Shown: positions 34,367-44,396, counted from the first letter of the stretch. The stretch is DNA of 64,000 nucleotides from SZUA-592 sp041556555 (GCA_041556555.1 JBFFIE010000004.1:1-64000); one strand, 5' to 3'. The notes: generated by a model not told the origin, from the sequence alone. Numbers and translations: made by a program.

Positions 34367-37051
34367 ATGAATAAAGAATCAGGGCAGCTGCTGGACCAGG
34401 GGTATTGTCTCCTCACGCCTACCACCCGTTTAAGCCGTGCATTGCAACACCAGTATGCATTGGAACAGGCCGAACAGGGCAGATTGGCATGGCAGACACC
34501 GGATATCCTGCCTTGGCAGGGCTGGCTGCAACGCTGCTGGAAGGAATTCGTTTTTACCCGGCAACTCGACCGGGTCCTGCTGTCAACACCCCAGCAGCTC
34601 TATCTCTGGTCAGACATTATCAACCGCTCTTCCTATGCCAGGCGACTGCTCAATCGGAGTCAAACGGCCCGCCTGGCCATGCAAGCCTGGCAGTTATGCC
34701 ATGAGTGGCTGATCCCCGTATTTCCGGAAAGAGTCTATGTCCATGATGACGCCCATGCTTTTCGGCTCTGGTCAGAGGAGTACCGGAAAATTTGTGAACA
34801 GCGGGACTGGGTTGACCAGGCTGGATTGGCAACACTGCTCTCGACGCAGAGTGAATTCATTCCAGGTCCCGAGAAACTGGCACTGGTCGGTTTCGATCAA
34901 CTCACCCCGCAACAACGCCAACTCTTGCAGCGACTGGCTGACCAGGGCTGTGAGATTCGTGAAGTTTCGCTTGAACAAAGCAATATCGAGCCCCGGGCAT
35001 TTGCTTTCCGTGACAACCGGACCGAGCTGTATACCGCGGCCAGCTGGGCCCGGACCAGGCTCGAGGAAAACCCGGGGCAGCGTATTGGTATAGTTGTAAA
35101 TAACCTCGCCAGCCTGGCGCATGAAATTAAAAACGTATTTGAGGATGTCCTGCACCCCGGCGCCATTCTCGATAACGCCAGCATGCAATCCTACTGTTTC
35201 AGTGTTTCCCTGGGACGTCCCTTGTCCGCTTTCCCGATGATAGTCCAAGCATTGCAGCTACTATCCCTGGGCAGGCGTTCACTTGAACTGGAGGAATTCA
35301 GCAGGCTGTTACGCTCACCTTTCATAAAGGCCTCGATGCAGGAAGGCCAGTGCCGGGCAAAATTTGATGCAGCCATCCGCAAGTCCTGTGAGGCATACGT
35401 GTCCCGTCAACAGCTACAAACTTTAATTGAAAGAGGGAAGTTAAGCCCGGATATCGTGCCAGCAATCTTTATGGAGACCTACCTTGCCTGTGGTCGTCTG
35501 TTTGCCAACACTGACTCGCGGCAAAGTCCCTCAAGATGGGTGCAGTTCTTTACGCAAATACTGGAGCTGTTCGCCTGGCCAGGAGAACGGACGCTTAACA
35601 GTGATGAATACCAGACCCTGCTTGAGTGGCAAGCAACGCTGGATAATCTGGCCAGGCTGGATCTCGTCACTAAGGATATGACTTACCAGGACGCTCTGGG
35701 CCAATTGCGAAGCTTACTGGCCAGCGAGCGATTCCAGCCCGAGACCCGGGAGGCCTCCATACAGATACTGGGTACCAATGGTGCGGCCGGCATGCAGTTC
35801 GACCATCTCTGGATCATGAACCTGCATGACAATGCCTGGCCCAGCCAGGAAGAACCCAATGCGTTTATCCCGATAGCATTACAGAGGGACGCAGGCCTGC
35901 CCGCAGCTTCGCCCGGTAATCTTCTGGTTCACGCCAGTATGTTACTGAAACGGTTAATCTCTTCGTCGCCCGAGGTTGTTTTAAGTTACCCGGAGATGGA
36001 AAAAGATCAGGTCTATCAACCCAGTGCCCTGATTCGGCAATATCTGTCCGGGACATCGCCTGACATACCTGTTTTCAAATCCTATGCCAATCACTTGCTT
36101 GGCAGCAAAAGCATTGAAACATTTCCGGATGATCAGACACGGGCCATTCCTGAGGGTGTCAGGGTGAGTGGTGGAACTGCTCTTTTCAAGGATCAGGCAG
36201 CCTGTCCTTTCCGCGCATTTGCACGCCACCGACTGGCGGCGGAAGGTCTCAAGTCTCCTGATATCGGGCTGGATGCCTTGGAACGCGGCTCAATCGCACA
36301 TGCTGTTGTTGAACAATTCTGGGGAGAGACCGGCAGCCTGGAAAACCTTCTGCAATTGACCGCTACACAACTTGAACAAGTGGTCGATGCTGTGGTGAAG
36401 CGGACAGTTAAACGTTACCAACAACAGTTGCCGTTTACGTTTACCGATCGCTTTACCGACATTGAATGTAATCGCCTAAAGCTTCTGCTGGTAGAACTGG
36501 CTGAACTCGAAAAGAAGAGGCAAGCGTTTACCGTTAGTGAATGTGAGCTGAAACATACATTCGTGATCAATGATATCGAAATCAACACGCGTATTGACCG
36601 GATCGATCAATTAAAGGACGGACGTCTGGTTGTTATCGATTACAAGACAGGTTCTATTGTACCTAATGCCTCTGCCTGGCTGGGTGAACGCCCGGATGAA
36701 CCGCAGTTGCCCCTGTATGCAATAAACAGCGAAGGAGATGTTGCCGCGGTTGCATTTGTCAAATTACGCAGAGGTGAGGTCAAGTTCAGTGGCCTGTCAG
36801 ATGGTGAGGACGTGCTGCCAGGTATAAAAAGCATCAACGCATCGAAGCTGGCCAGGGAATCGGTGAAGGATTGGCCTGACCTGCTGATTCAATGGCAGAC
36901 AATGCTGGATTCGCTGGCCAGTGACTTTCGCCATGGTATAGCCAGAGTCGATCCCAAGGACAAAACAACCTGCACCTGGTGTGATCTGCATTCATTTTGT
37001 CGTATTTATGAAAAACAGAAAGATTTGATAACAGACGGGGAAAAGGAATGA
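34367..37051 (+). CDS. AddB-like exonuclease, probable DNA repair protein
   Basis: An 894-residue protein of the proteobacterial probable DNA repair family related to AddB. The N-terminal helicase-like part lacks a canonical Walker A site. The C-terminal PD-(D/E)XK nuclease has the catalytic segment RLVVIDYKTGS. Four cysteines that would hold a [4Fe-4S] staple are visible: one in DQAACPFRAFARH and three in CTWCDLHSFC, the arrangement of AddB. It overlaps the helicase gene by 4 bp (ATGA), so the two probably form a dimeric double-strand-break resection complex. Start at ATG 34367. Confidence 0.9.
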   Translation: MNKESGQLLDQGYCLLTPTTRLSRALQHQYALEQAEQGRLAWQTPDILPWQGWLQRCWKEFVFTRQLDRVLLSTPQQLYLWSDIINRSSYARRLLNRSQTARLAMQAWQLCHEWLIPVFPERVYVHDDAHAFRLWSEEYRKICEQRDWVDQAGLATLLSTQSEFIPGPEKLALVGFDQLTPQQRQLLQRLADQGCEIREVSLEQSNIEPRAFAFRDNRTELYTAASWARTRLEENPGQRIGIVVNNLASLAHEIKNVFEDVLHPGAILDNASMQSYCFSVSLGRPLSAFPMIVQALQLLSLGRRSLELEEFSRLLRSPFIKASMQEGQCRAKFDAAIRKSCEAYVSRQQLQTLIERGKLSPDIVPAIFMETYLACGRLFANTDSRQSPSRWVQFFTQILELFAWPGERTLNSDEYQTLLEWQATLDNLARLDLVTKDMTYQDALGQLRSLLASERFQPETREASIQILGTNGAAGMQFDHLWIMNLHDNAWPSQEEPNAFIPIALQRDAGLPAASPGNLLVHASMLLKRLISSSPEVVLSYPEMEKDQVYQPSALIRQYLSGTSPDIPVFKSYANHLLGSKSIETFPDDQTRAIPEGVRVSGGTALFKDQAACPFRAFARHRLAAEGLKSPDIGLDALERGSIAHAVVEQFWGETGSLENLLQLTATQLEQVVDAVVKRTVKRYQQQLPFTFTDRFTDIECNRLKLLLVELAELEKKRQAFTVSECELKHTFVINDIEINTRIDRIDQLKDGRLVVIDYKTGSIVPNASAWLGERPDEPQLPLYAINSEGDVAAVAFVKLRRGEVKFSGLSDGEDVLPGIKSINASKLARESVKDWPDLLIQWQTMLDSLASDFRHGIARVDPKDKTTCTWCDLHSFCRIYEKQKDLITDGEKE

Positions 37052-40000
37052 ACCACAAGGTTTTTGATTATCCTGAAAGACAAAAGGCATTGTCCTTGGA
37101 GTCGTCTTTTATCGTGCAGGCACCGGCCGGCTCGGGAAAAACCGAGTTGTTGATCCAGCGCTATCTACGATTGCTTGCAATGGTTGAATCACCTGAAGAA
37201 ATCATTGCCATCACTTTTACCCGCAAGGCTTCAGCGGAGATGCGATCCAGGATCATCAAGGCATTGCACCAGGCGAGGACAGGTGTACAGCCGGAAGACG
37301 ACGCCACGCGACTGACTCATGAAATGGCAATTAGCGTACTCGCCCGCGACAAGGATCTGGACTGGCAACTGGAGAATAACCCCGGTCGTCTGCGGATCCA
37401 GACCATTGACTCCTTGTGTGCCTGGTTAACACGACAGATGCCCTTGCTGTCCGGGCTCGGTGCGCAACCGGAATTACTCGAAAATGCCACGGAAATCTAT
37501 CACCAGGCCGCAGCCAATACTCTTGCAGATCTGGAGAGCGGGGAACACTGGTCTGAAGCTGTCGCCAGGTTACTTTCGCATCTGGACAATGATCTGCCCA
37601 GAGTTAAAGCCATGATCGCAACATTGCTGCAAAGACGGGACCAGTGGTTACGCCATATTGGCAGGGAAATTGATCGGCAGGAACTGGAAACCGCCTTTCA
37701 ACATGCCGTTGCTTCGACACTGGAAAATATTGCTGCCCGGTTTCCGCAGGTGTACCAGAATGAAATGTTGCAATACCTGCGTTACGCGGCGAGCAATCTA
37801 TATGCCGACAAGCCGGAATCAGCCATCGCTCGATTCCGTGATATTACTCAGTTCCCCGGCAGCACGGCAACAGACCTGCCAGTCTGGCGGGCTATTGCCA
37901 GTTTATGTCTGACTGGAGCGAATCAATGGCGCAAGCGCGTCGACAAGACGATCGGTTTTCCGAAACCTGAAGCTGACTTAGCTGAAACCGAGACTCGTAA
38001 ACAGATGAAAGACGGGTTCCAGAGTTTGTTGTCACGGCTATCCGGTGACGAGTCACTGACTGAGGGACTGGTTGAGATCCACTTGTTGCCACCGATGCAT
38101 TTTGCTGAAGATGAATGGCAAATCGTCAAGGCCCTGTGTGAGTTGTTACTCATGGCAGATAGCCACTTGCGAGTGTTGTTTGCAGAACGCAATCAAATAG
38201 ATTTCAACGGCATCATGCTGGCCGCTATAGATGCCCTGGGCCAGGATGATAATCCGACGGATCTGGCCTTGCGCCTGGATTACCGTATCAAACACCTGTT
38301 AATCGATGAATTTCAAGACGTCTCGAATAACCAGTACAAGCTGATTGAGAAACTGACGGCAGGTTGGTACCCCGGTGACGGACATACCCTGTTTCTGGTC
38401 GGCGATCCAATGCAGTCCATTTACCGTTTCCGCGAGGCTGAGGTTGGGCTTTTTATTAATACCTGGAAACAGAAACGGTTAGGTCAGATACCTCTTGACC
38501 CACTGAAAATCGAGGTCAATTTCCGTTCACAGGCGGGCATCGTTAATTGGGTTAACCGGGCCTTCGATGTAATTTTTCCGGATCTTGCTGACAGTTATCG
38601 TGGTTCTGTCAGTTATGAACCTGCGCAGGCTTTTCTTCCGGAGACAGGACATACTGCTGTCCAGGCACATGCAGTTCTGGATGAAATTGATGAAGCCAAA
38701 CGTATTACTGCATTGATAAAAAACAGCCGGCAACAGGATCCGGATCGTTGTCTGGCCATCCTGGTTCGTAATCGCAGTCACTTGCTTGAGATCACGACTC
38801 ATCTGAGAGCAAATAACCTGGCATACAAGGCTGTGGAGATCGAATCACTGGGTCACCGCCCCGAGATACAGGACCTGTTGGCACTGACCCGGGCACTGGA
38901 TCATCCGGCAGATCGCATCGCCTGGTTTGCTGTCCTGAGGGCGCCCTGGTGCGGTATAACGCTGGATGATCTGTTGCTACTGGGAGAAAAAACGCAACTG
39001 ACAATCTGGGAAGCCATTAATGCTGCCGATCGTATGAAAGGCCTGTCGGCAGATGGCAGGAACAGGTTGGCCGTCATAGGTCCGAAATTGCAACATGCCC
39101 TTGAGCAACGATGTCGCAGAACATTACGACGATCCGTGGAGTCGTTGTGGATGAACCTCGGTGGTCCGGCCACGCTGGAGGATGATTCGGCGCTGGAAAA
39201 CGTTGAAGTGTTTTTCGATCTGCTGGAAGACTTTGATGTTGGCGGTCGCCTGTCGGAGTCGAATCAATTCATGGAACAGGTGGACAATCTATTTGCATTA
39301 CCCGCTCATGTTGATGACCGTTTGCAAATCATGACCATACACAAGGCAAAAGGTCTTGAATTTGATGTGGTTATCCTGCCTGAATTACACCGCGGAAGCA
39401 GGAGCAATGAATCACAATTGCTATTATGGGCAGAATCTCCTCATGTCCAGCATCAGGACCTGTTACTGGCTCCGATAAAACCTGCCGGTTCCGATGATTC
39501 ACCATTCTATGATTACCTGAATGAACTTGAAAAACAGAAACAGGATCATGAACTGGGTCGCCTGTTATATGTAGCCGCCACCCGGGCAAGACAGGAACTT
39601 CATCTTTTCGCAGCCATTCCGCTTGATTCAGATACAGGCGAGTATAAGCGACCCGGAAAAAATTCGCTGCTAAAGCATCTCTGGCCGGTGCTTGAAGAGG
39701 AGTATAAAGCACTCGCTATTGCAACCAGTCAAAATTCACAAATCCAGATGAATCAGGACCAACAGGCGATCAGCAGCGGCATGCACAGGTTCACATCAGA
39801 CTGGAGATTATCGGATGCTCCTGCTGACATCAGCGTCCCCGTGTCCTTTGATTATTCTGCCATGCCAGAGGTCATGCCGGAATATAAATGGGCGGGTGAA
39901 ACCATCATGCACATCGGGAGTGTGGTACACCGGTTTCTGCAAATTATCGCAGAGGATGGAATTGAACGCTGGACCCAGGACTATATAAAATCAGAATCAA

Positions 40001-40434
40001 CTCGTTTCGAAACAAGTCTCAGACAACTCGGTGTTATTCAGCAAGACATAGACTGGGCCACAGATCAGGTCATTCGGGCGCTTGCGAGTACCATAGAAGA
40101 TGAAACTGGACGGTGGATCCTGGACATGCGCCATGAACAGGCTGCCTGTGAACTACCTCTGACCGGGATCATCGACAACCGGGTTGTGAATGTTATTCTT
40201 GATCGCACTTTCATTGACAGCGAAGATCAGCGCTGGATCATTGATTACAAGACCAGCCGTCACGAAGGACCGGACATACAGGAGTTTCTCGATCAGGAAG
40301 AAGAACGTTATGCATCGCAACTTAAAAAATATGCCGTTCTGATGCAGGCTATGGAAAACAGGCCAGTCAAACTCGGGCTCTATTTCCCGTTGCTTGGTCA
40401 ATGGCGTGAGATAAACATACATTCAGAAGCATGA
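37048..40434 (+). CDS. AddA-like UvrD-family helicase/nuclease
   Basis: A 1128-residue helicase. Superfamily 1A motifs in order are QAPAGSGKTELLIQRYL (Walker A), ITFTRKASAEM (Ia), LLIDEFQDVSNNQ (II), LVGDPMQSIYRFREAE (III), EVNFRSQAGI (IV), MTIHKAKGLEFDVV (V) and LYVAATRARQEL (VI). The C-terminal RecB-like nuclease has RWIIDYKTSRH. It is therefore the partner of the upstream AddB-like nuclease and together they likely process double-strand breaks for RecA. Whether a RecBCD exists elsewhere cannot be seen. Confidence 0.93.
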   Translation: MNHKVFDYPERQKALSLESSFIVQAPAGSGKTELLIQRYLRLLAMVESPEEIIAITFTRKASAEMRSRIIKALHQARTGVQPEDDATRLTHEMAISVLARDKDLDWQLENNPGRLRIQTIDSLCAWLTRQMPLLSGLGAQPELLENATEIYHQAAANTLADLESGEHWSEAVARLLSHLDNDLPRVKAMIATLLQRRDQWLRHIGREIDRQELETAFQHAVASTLENIAARFPQVYQNEMLQYLRYAASNLYADKPESAIARFRDITQFPGSTATDLPVWRAIASLCLTGANQWRKRVDKTIGFPKPEADLAETETRKQMKDGFQSLLSRLSGDESLTEGLVEIHLLPPMHFAEDEWQIVKALCELLLMADSHLRVLFAERNQIDFNGIMLAAIDALGQDDNPTDLALRLDYRIKHLLIDEFQDVSNNQYKLIEKLTAGWYPGDGHTLFLVGDPMQSIYRFREAEVGLFINTWKQKRLGQIPLDPLKIEVNFRSQAGIVNWVNRAFDVIFPDLADSYRGSVSYEPAQAFLPETGHTAVQAHAVLDEIDEAKRITALIKNSRQQDPDRCLAILVRNRSHLLEITTHLRANNLAYKAVEIESLGHRPEIQDLLALTRALDHPADRIAWFAVLRAPWCGITLDDLLLLGEKTQLTIWEAINAADRMKGLSADGRNRLAVIGPKLQHALEQRCRRTLRRSVESLWMNLGGPATLEDDSALENVEVFFDLLEDFDVGGRLSESNQFMEQVDNLFALPAHVDDRLQIMTIHKAKGLEFDVVILPELHRGSRSNESQLLLWAESPHVQHQDLLLAPIKPAGSDDSPFYDYLNELEKQKQDHELGRLLYVAATRARQELHLFAAIPLDSDTGEYKRPGKNSLLKHLWPVLEEEYKALAIATSQNSQIQMNQDQQAISSGMHRFTSDWRLSDAPADISVPVSFDYSAMPEVMPEYKWAGETIMHIGSVVHRFLQIIAEDGIERWTQDYIKSESTRFETSLRQLGVIQQDIDWATDQVIRALASTIEDETGRWILDMRHEQAACELPLTGIIDNRVVNVILDRTFIDSEDQRWIIDYKTSRHEGPDIQEFLDQEEERYASQLKKYAVLMQAMENRPVKLGLYFPLLGQWREINIHSEA

Positions 40435-40441
40435 TCACAGA

Positions 40442-40861
40442 ATGAGTACAACAACAACCATACATGGCGTTATCCTCTGGTGCGTAGCAATTTTGCTGCT
40501 TGTAAGCGGCTATGTTCTCTCTGAGCAGCAGTTTCTTGATCAATTATGGTTATCACGTGCCGGTTGCCTGATTGTCATACTGGGCATCTGGTCCGGATTC
40601 GGTGGTCTCATCGAGGAAAGACTGACTCATCGTGCCATGAAATTTAAAAAACACATGGCTGAGCGCAGGATTCGCAGGGCATTCGGGGCTGACGAGGAAC
40701 ATATGAAAAAAGAACTGGACAGGATTCAGCATAATTATGATGAACGGCGAGTAAAAATGCGTGAAGAACTGGGAATTTCAGTTGGTTTAATCGAGGCCTC
40801 ACTACTGGTTACCGGGTCCTTTTTTTGGGGATTTGGTGACCTGATAAAGTTTCTCTGGTAA
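40442..40861 (+). CDS. Small membrane protein of unknown function
   Basis: A 139-residue protein, 7 bp after the helicase gene and probably in the same operon. Two N-terminal membrane helices (about 8-27 and 35-57) are followed by a charged cytoplasmic stretch rich in Arg/Lys/Glu (about 60-113, a possible coiled coil) and a third helix at the C-terminus (VGLIEASLLVTGSFFWGFGDL). I do not recognise a family. The re-entering topology with a basic middle part might suit membrane or DNA contact, but this is speculation. Confidence 0.7.
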   Translation: MSTTTTIHGVILWCVAILLLVSGYVLSEQQFLDQLWLSRAGCLIVILGIWSGFGGLIEERLTHRAMKFKKHMAERRIRRAFGADEEHMKKELDRIQHNYDERRVKMREELGISVGLIEASLLVTGSFFWGFGDLIKFLW

Positions 40862-40868
40862 TAATCAT

Positions 40869-41632
40869 ATGAACTGGTATGACCTTCCAAAATATTATGA
40901 TTTGTCCTTTTCCCATGACATGCGGGCAGAGCTGCAATTTCTCAAGCAGATATTTTCCGGCAAGGCAGCCGTCCACAAAAGATTACTCGAGCCGGCCTGT
41001 GGCACCGGCCGTCTGATTGTACCAATGGTCAAGGCAGGGTTTACATGTACCGGTTTTGATACCAATCCTGCCGTTCTTGATTACCTAAAAAAAAACTGCA
41101 GCGTAATGCACTGAAGGCAGAAATCTTTAATGCGGATATGGCTGATTTTCGAATCAGCGGCAGCAGATGTGACGGTGCTTTTTGCACTGTAGATACGTTT
41201 CGTCACTTGCTGTCTGAAAGGCAGGCAATTCGACATTTACAATGTGTTGCCAGGGCACTCAGGAGAAACTCAGTTTATGTACTTGGACTGCATTTATTGC
41301 CTGAGCAGGGTTTTTCAGATGAGATAGTGCATTGGTCAGGGCGGCGGGGAAAATTAACCGTGAAGACGAGCATGCAGATGGTAGACTTGAACAGGAGGGC
41401 CCGTCGGGAAACTTTGAAAGTCGATCTTAAAATCAATAAAAATGGTAAACGCTACAACTTCCAGTCGGTATATTCACTGAGAACATATACACTGAACCAG
41501 TTTTATCGCTGCTTGATGCAGACCAATGCATTCAGGATCAAGGAAGTTTATGATCACAGTTATGATACAGATTCACCTATTGATTTGACCGCAGCATCAG
41601 AAGATGTTGTATTCTTACTGCAAAAAAAATAG
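40869..41632 (+). pseudogene. SAM-dependent methyltransferase split by a -1 frameshift in an A9 run
   Basis: Two consecutive open frames together make one class I methyltransferase of about 254 residues. The first (40869-41114) gives MNWYDLPKYYDLSFSHDMR, the SAM motif LLEPACGTGRL and GFDTNPAVLDYL, then stops early. The second continues LQRNALKAEIFNADMADF up to 41632 with a typical C-terminal half. The break is at nine consecutive A residues (41087-41095); ten would restore the frame. It could be a sequencing error, a real mutation, or transcriptional slippage on poly-A that yields some full-length protein. Substrate is unknown. It is 7 bp after the membrane protein gene. Confidence 0.8.
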
Positions 41633-41638
41633 GGTCCT

Positions 41639-42067
41639 ATGAAAAAACAGCTTAATTTCATGTTTTTTATCCTGGTTATCGTGATACTCGCCTGGCTGTT
41701 TTCACCATCAAAAACGACAAGGGATAAAATCTGGGTACTGAAGGGGATATCACTCGCCCAGCCCCACAAGGCTGCCATAGCTGAATATTATGAGCGTAAC
41801 CAACGCTTTCCCGGTGCAGATGATCTGGAAGAAGACAGGATATTTGTGAATGTCGAGTATTCCCGGACGGCAGTTGATTCAATTGATGTGGGGAAAAAAG
41901 GACCAGGAGTAATCACTATTACCTACTCCACAGACAAGGTCGAAGGGGCGCCTGAAGCGCTCGATAACAAGCACGTTTTTCTCTCACCGTTCATAATCGA
42001 AAACAGGATAGAGTGGTCGTGTGATACAGATATGGTCTTGGAGATAACTCCGGTTGCCTGCCAGTAG
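41639..42067 (+). CDS. Pilin-like globular domain with a single membrane anchor
   Basis: A 142-residue protein. The N-terminal helix (about 5-22) anchors it, without the G/F-x4-E prepilin peptidase site of true type IV pilins. The soluble domain resembles the PilA C-terminal domain: KAAIAEYYERNQRFPG, VITITYS, a proline-containing strand and a closing loop with Cys in WSCDTD and Cys in VACQ that could form the pilin D-loop disulfide. It is likely an inner-membrane-anchored pilin relative, not an assembled subunit. It lies 6 bp after the frameshifted methyltransferase gene. Confidence 0.65.
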   Translation: MKKQLNFMFFILVIVILAWLFSPSKTTRDKIWVLKGISLAQPHKAAIAEYYERNQRFPGADDLEEDRIFVNVEYSRTAVDSIDVGKKGPGVITITYSTDKVEGAPEALDNKHVFLSPFIIENRIEWSCDTDMVLEITPVACQ

Positions 42068-42102
42068 TAAATTCTGATTCATAATTGTAATCGGGAACTC
42101 TT

Positions 42103-43008
42103 ATGCAATCATCACGAAAACTGGTTATCTATGCCGCCCTGGTGGGCAACACACTCATCGCAATAACCAAGTTTGTCGCTGCTTATTTTACATCCAGTTC
42201 AGCCATGTTTTCCGAGGGGATTCATTCCCTGGTCGATACCGGAAACCAGGTCCTTCTCCTTTATGGATTGAAGCGATCACAATTGCCGGCGAGTGAGCGG
42301 TTTCCCTTTGGTCATGGAAAGGAAATTTATTTCTGGAGTTTCGTAGTAGCTATTATGATCTTCGCAGTCGGTGCAGGAATCTCAATTTACGAGGGAGTTC
42401 ACCGGTTATACGATCCTTCCCAAGTTGAAAATTTTTTAATCAACTATATTGTGCTCGGGCTTGCTATTATTTTTGAGGGCTTTGCCTGGTATTTTGCATT
42501 CAGGGAATTCAGCCGCAGCAGGGGCGAGTGGGGTTACTTCGAGGCGGTGCACAAGGGCAAGGATCCTTCCATGTTTGTCGTATTGTTTGAAGATACCGCT
42601 GCAATAATGGGATTGCTCGTTGCTCTTGGTGCAAATATCCTTTCCCAACTGACAGGATTGTATGTATTCGATGCCACAGCATCGATAATTATTGGTCTGA
42701 TTCTTGCCGTCACTGCAGTTTGGCTGGCCTATGAAACAAAAAGTCTGTTAATCGGTGAGCGCGCCAATACCCATGTGGTGGATGGCATCAGGCAGTTGGC
42801 TACTGATTTTTCAAAGATTGATCATCTGAATGAAGTATTGACCATGCACATGGGCCCCGATTTTATACTGGTAAATATCAGTGTTGATTTTGTTGACCCT
42901 ATAACGGGAGAAGAGATCGAGGCTACTGTCGCAAAGTTGGACAAAGCAATTAAAAACCGTTTCTCAAATGTTAAACGAATCTTTATAGAGGCCGAGTCGA
43001 GACACTGA
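42103..43008 (+). CDS. Cation diffusion facilitator (CDF) family metal transporter
   Basis: A 301-residue inner-membrane metal/proton antiporter. Six helices are visible, with the metal site HxxxD in EGIHSLVDTGNQVLLLYG (helix 2) and VLFEDTAAIMGLLVA in helix 5, where the usual His is replaced as in the FEDTAA-type CDF branch. FGHGKEIYFWSF is conserved in this branch. The C-terminal cytoplasmic domain (about 210-300) has DFILVNISVDFV. The likely substrate is Zn, Fe or another divalent ion; it cannot be fixed from sequence. It converges with the aldo/keto reductase gene. Confidence 0.9.
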   Translation: MQSSRKLVIYAALVGNTLIAITKFVAAYFTSSSAMFSEGIHSLVDTGNQVLLLYGLKRSQLPASERFPFGHGKEIYFWSFVVAIMIFAVGAGISIYEGVHRLYDPSQVENFLINYIVLGLAIIFEGFAWYFAFREFSRSRGEWGYFEAVHKGKDPSMFVVLFEDTAAIMGLLVALGANILSQLTGLYVFDATASIIIGLILAVTAVWLAYETKSLLIGERANTHVVDGIRQLATDFSKIDHLNEVLTMHMGPDFILVNISVDFVDPITGEEIEATVAKLDKAIKNRFSNVKRIFIEAESRH

Positions 43009-43024
43009 TTTTACTCCATTGCGT

Positions 43025-43885
43025 TCACAATGTATTAAGCGCCTCCAATTCATTCTTGGCCAGTTCGATATTCATTGCATTCAGGCTGCTTGTAATACTG
43101 GTAACCTTGCTGGCGCCAGGTATGGGCAAAATATGATCACCACACGCCAGTAACCAGGCCAGCGCAATCTGGTATGGGGTAGCCTGGTGAGTATTGCCAA
43201 GTCTGTTTAAAATCCTGTTACTAGCCAGCTTGCCGTGATCAAAATGCCCTCCCACGGGACTGTGGGCTATAAAGCTGATTTCATTCTGATGACAAAATTC
43301 AACAACGCCGTTTGTGAAAGATTTCCGTTGCAGGATATTACAGCGATTTTGAACAGAAATAATTGGCACGACATTCATGGCGGTTTCGATTTCTTCAACC
43401 GTCACATTGGAAAGTCCAACATGCCTGATCTTGCCTTCTTGCCTGAGCCTGGAGAGCTCTCCGACCGAGTCTGTCAGGGGAACTTCCGGGTCAGGGGCAT
43501 GCAACTGGTAAAGGAAGATACTGTCCTGGCCCAGGTCTATCAGGCTCTGTTCGCATGATAGTCTGAGCCAATCAGGACTCGCATCGACTTCCCATCCTCC
43601 CCGGGGACGCCTCAGTCCTCCCTTGGTCGCAACGATGATCCGGTGTTTATCATGAAGATCTTTCAGGGCCTTGTTGATCAGGCGTTCGTTATGACCAACC
43701 TCCCTGTCATCGCGACAATACACATTTGCAGTATCAATAAAATTACCACCATGCTCAATAAACGCCCTGATGACACGTATGGCATCGTGCTCATCAGGCC
43801 TGCCCGTAAGCGACAGTGGCATGGCGCCCAGGCCGATGGCTGTAACCTGCCGGCCACTGTTACCAAGCCTGGTCTGTTTCAGCAT
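43025..43885 (-). CDS. Aldo/keto reductase
   Basis: A 286-residue NADPH-dependent oxidoreductase with a TIM barrel. The ATG at 43885 (MLKQTRLGNSGRQVTAIGLG) is chosen over a TTG at 43897. The catalytic tetrad elements are GGNFIDTANVYCRDD (Asp; Tyr), ATKGGLRRP (Lys), and QLHAPDP (His). SRLRQEGKIRHVGLSNV and AWLLACGDHILPIPGASK complete the family pattern. It follows slyD by 28 bp on the same strand. The substrate is unknown. Confidence 0.93.
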   Translation of the reverse strand: MLKQTRLGNSGRQVTAIGLGAMPLSLTGRPDEHDAIRVIRAFIEHGGNFIDTANVYCRDDREVGHNERLINKALKDLHDKHRIIVATKGGLRRPRGGWEVDASPDWLRLSCEQSLIDLGQDSIFLYQLHAPDPEVPLTDSVGELSRLRQEGKIRHVGLSNVTVEEIETAMNVVPIISVQNRCNILQRKSFTNGVVEFCHQNEISFIAHSPVGGHFDHGKLASNRILNRLGNTHQATPYQIALAWLLACGDHILPIPGASKVTSITSSLNAMNIELAKNELEALNTL

Positions 43886-43913
43886 CACCCGGATCAATCA
43901 CGGCTATTTGAAT

Positions 43914-44396
43914 CTAATGCTGATTATCACCCGCTCCATGAACATGGCCATGCTCAATCTCTTCTTCGGTAGCATCCCTGACATCGACAACTTCTACGTT
44001 GAAATTCAATTGCTTGCCCGCAAGCGGATGGTTTCCGTCGACAACAACATTATTTCCCTCAATGGAGGTGATGGTAAGGATAAGTGGTTGACCCTGGGGT
44101 GACTGGGCCTGGAACTGCATACCGATCTTTAATTCCACATCCGGCGGGAACATATCCCGGGTAACAGTCTGAATATTTTCCAGTTGGCGCTCACCATAGG
44201 CATCTCCCGGTGAAATGCTGACGTCTACCTGGTCGCCTGCCTTTTTCCCTTCCATTACATTTTCCAGTCCTGGAATAATGCTTTGAGTACCATGTATATA
44301 GGCAAAATTACCATCTGTAGATTGATCAATGGTATTGCCCTGTTCATCTTTCAATACATAGTTAATGACAGCAACCTTGTGTTTAGTAACTTGCAT
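43914..44396 (-). CDS. slyD: FKBP-type peptidyl-prolyl isomerase SlyD-like
   Basis: A 160-residue folding helper with an FKBP domain interrupted by an insert-in-flap chaperone domain: DEQGNTIDQS, PGLENVMEGKKAGD, then SPGDAYGERQLENIQTVTRD and GNHPLAGKQLNFNVEVV. The C-terminal tail HGHVHGAGDNQH keeps a few histidines for metal binding but is much shorter than the E. coli tail. It may assist nickel delivery or general folding. It leads the slyD-aldo/keto reductase operon. Confidence 0.94.
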   Translation of the reverse strand: MQVTKHKVAVINYVLKDEQGNTIDQSTDGNFAYIHGTQSIIPGLENVMEGKKAGDQVDVSISPGDAYGERQLENIQTVTRDMFPPDVELKIGMQFQAQSPQGQPLILTITSIEGNNVVVDGNHPLAGKQLNFNVEVVDVRDATEEEIEHGHVHGAGDNQH

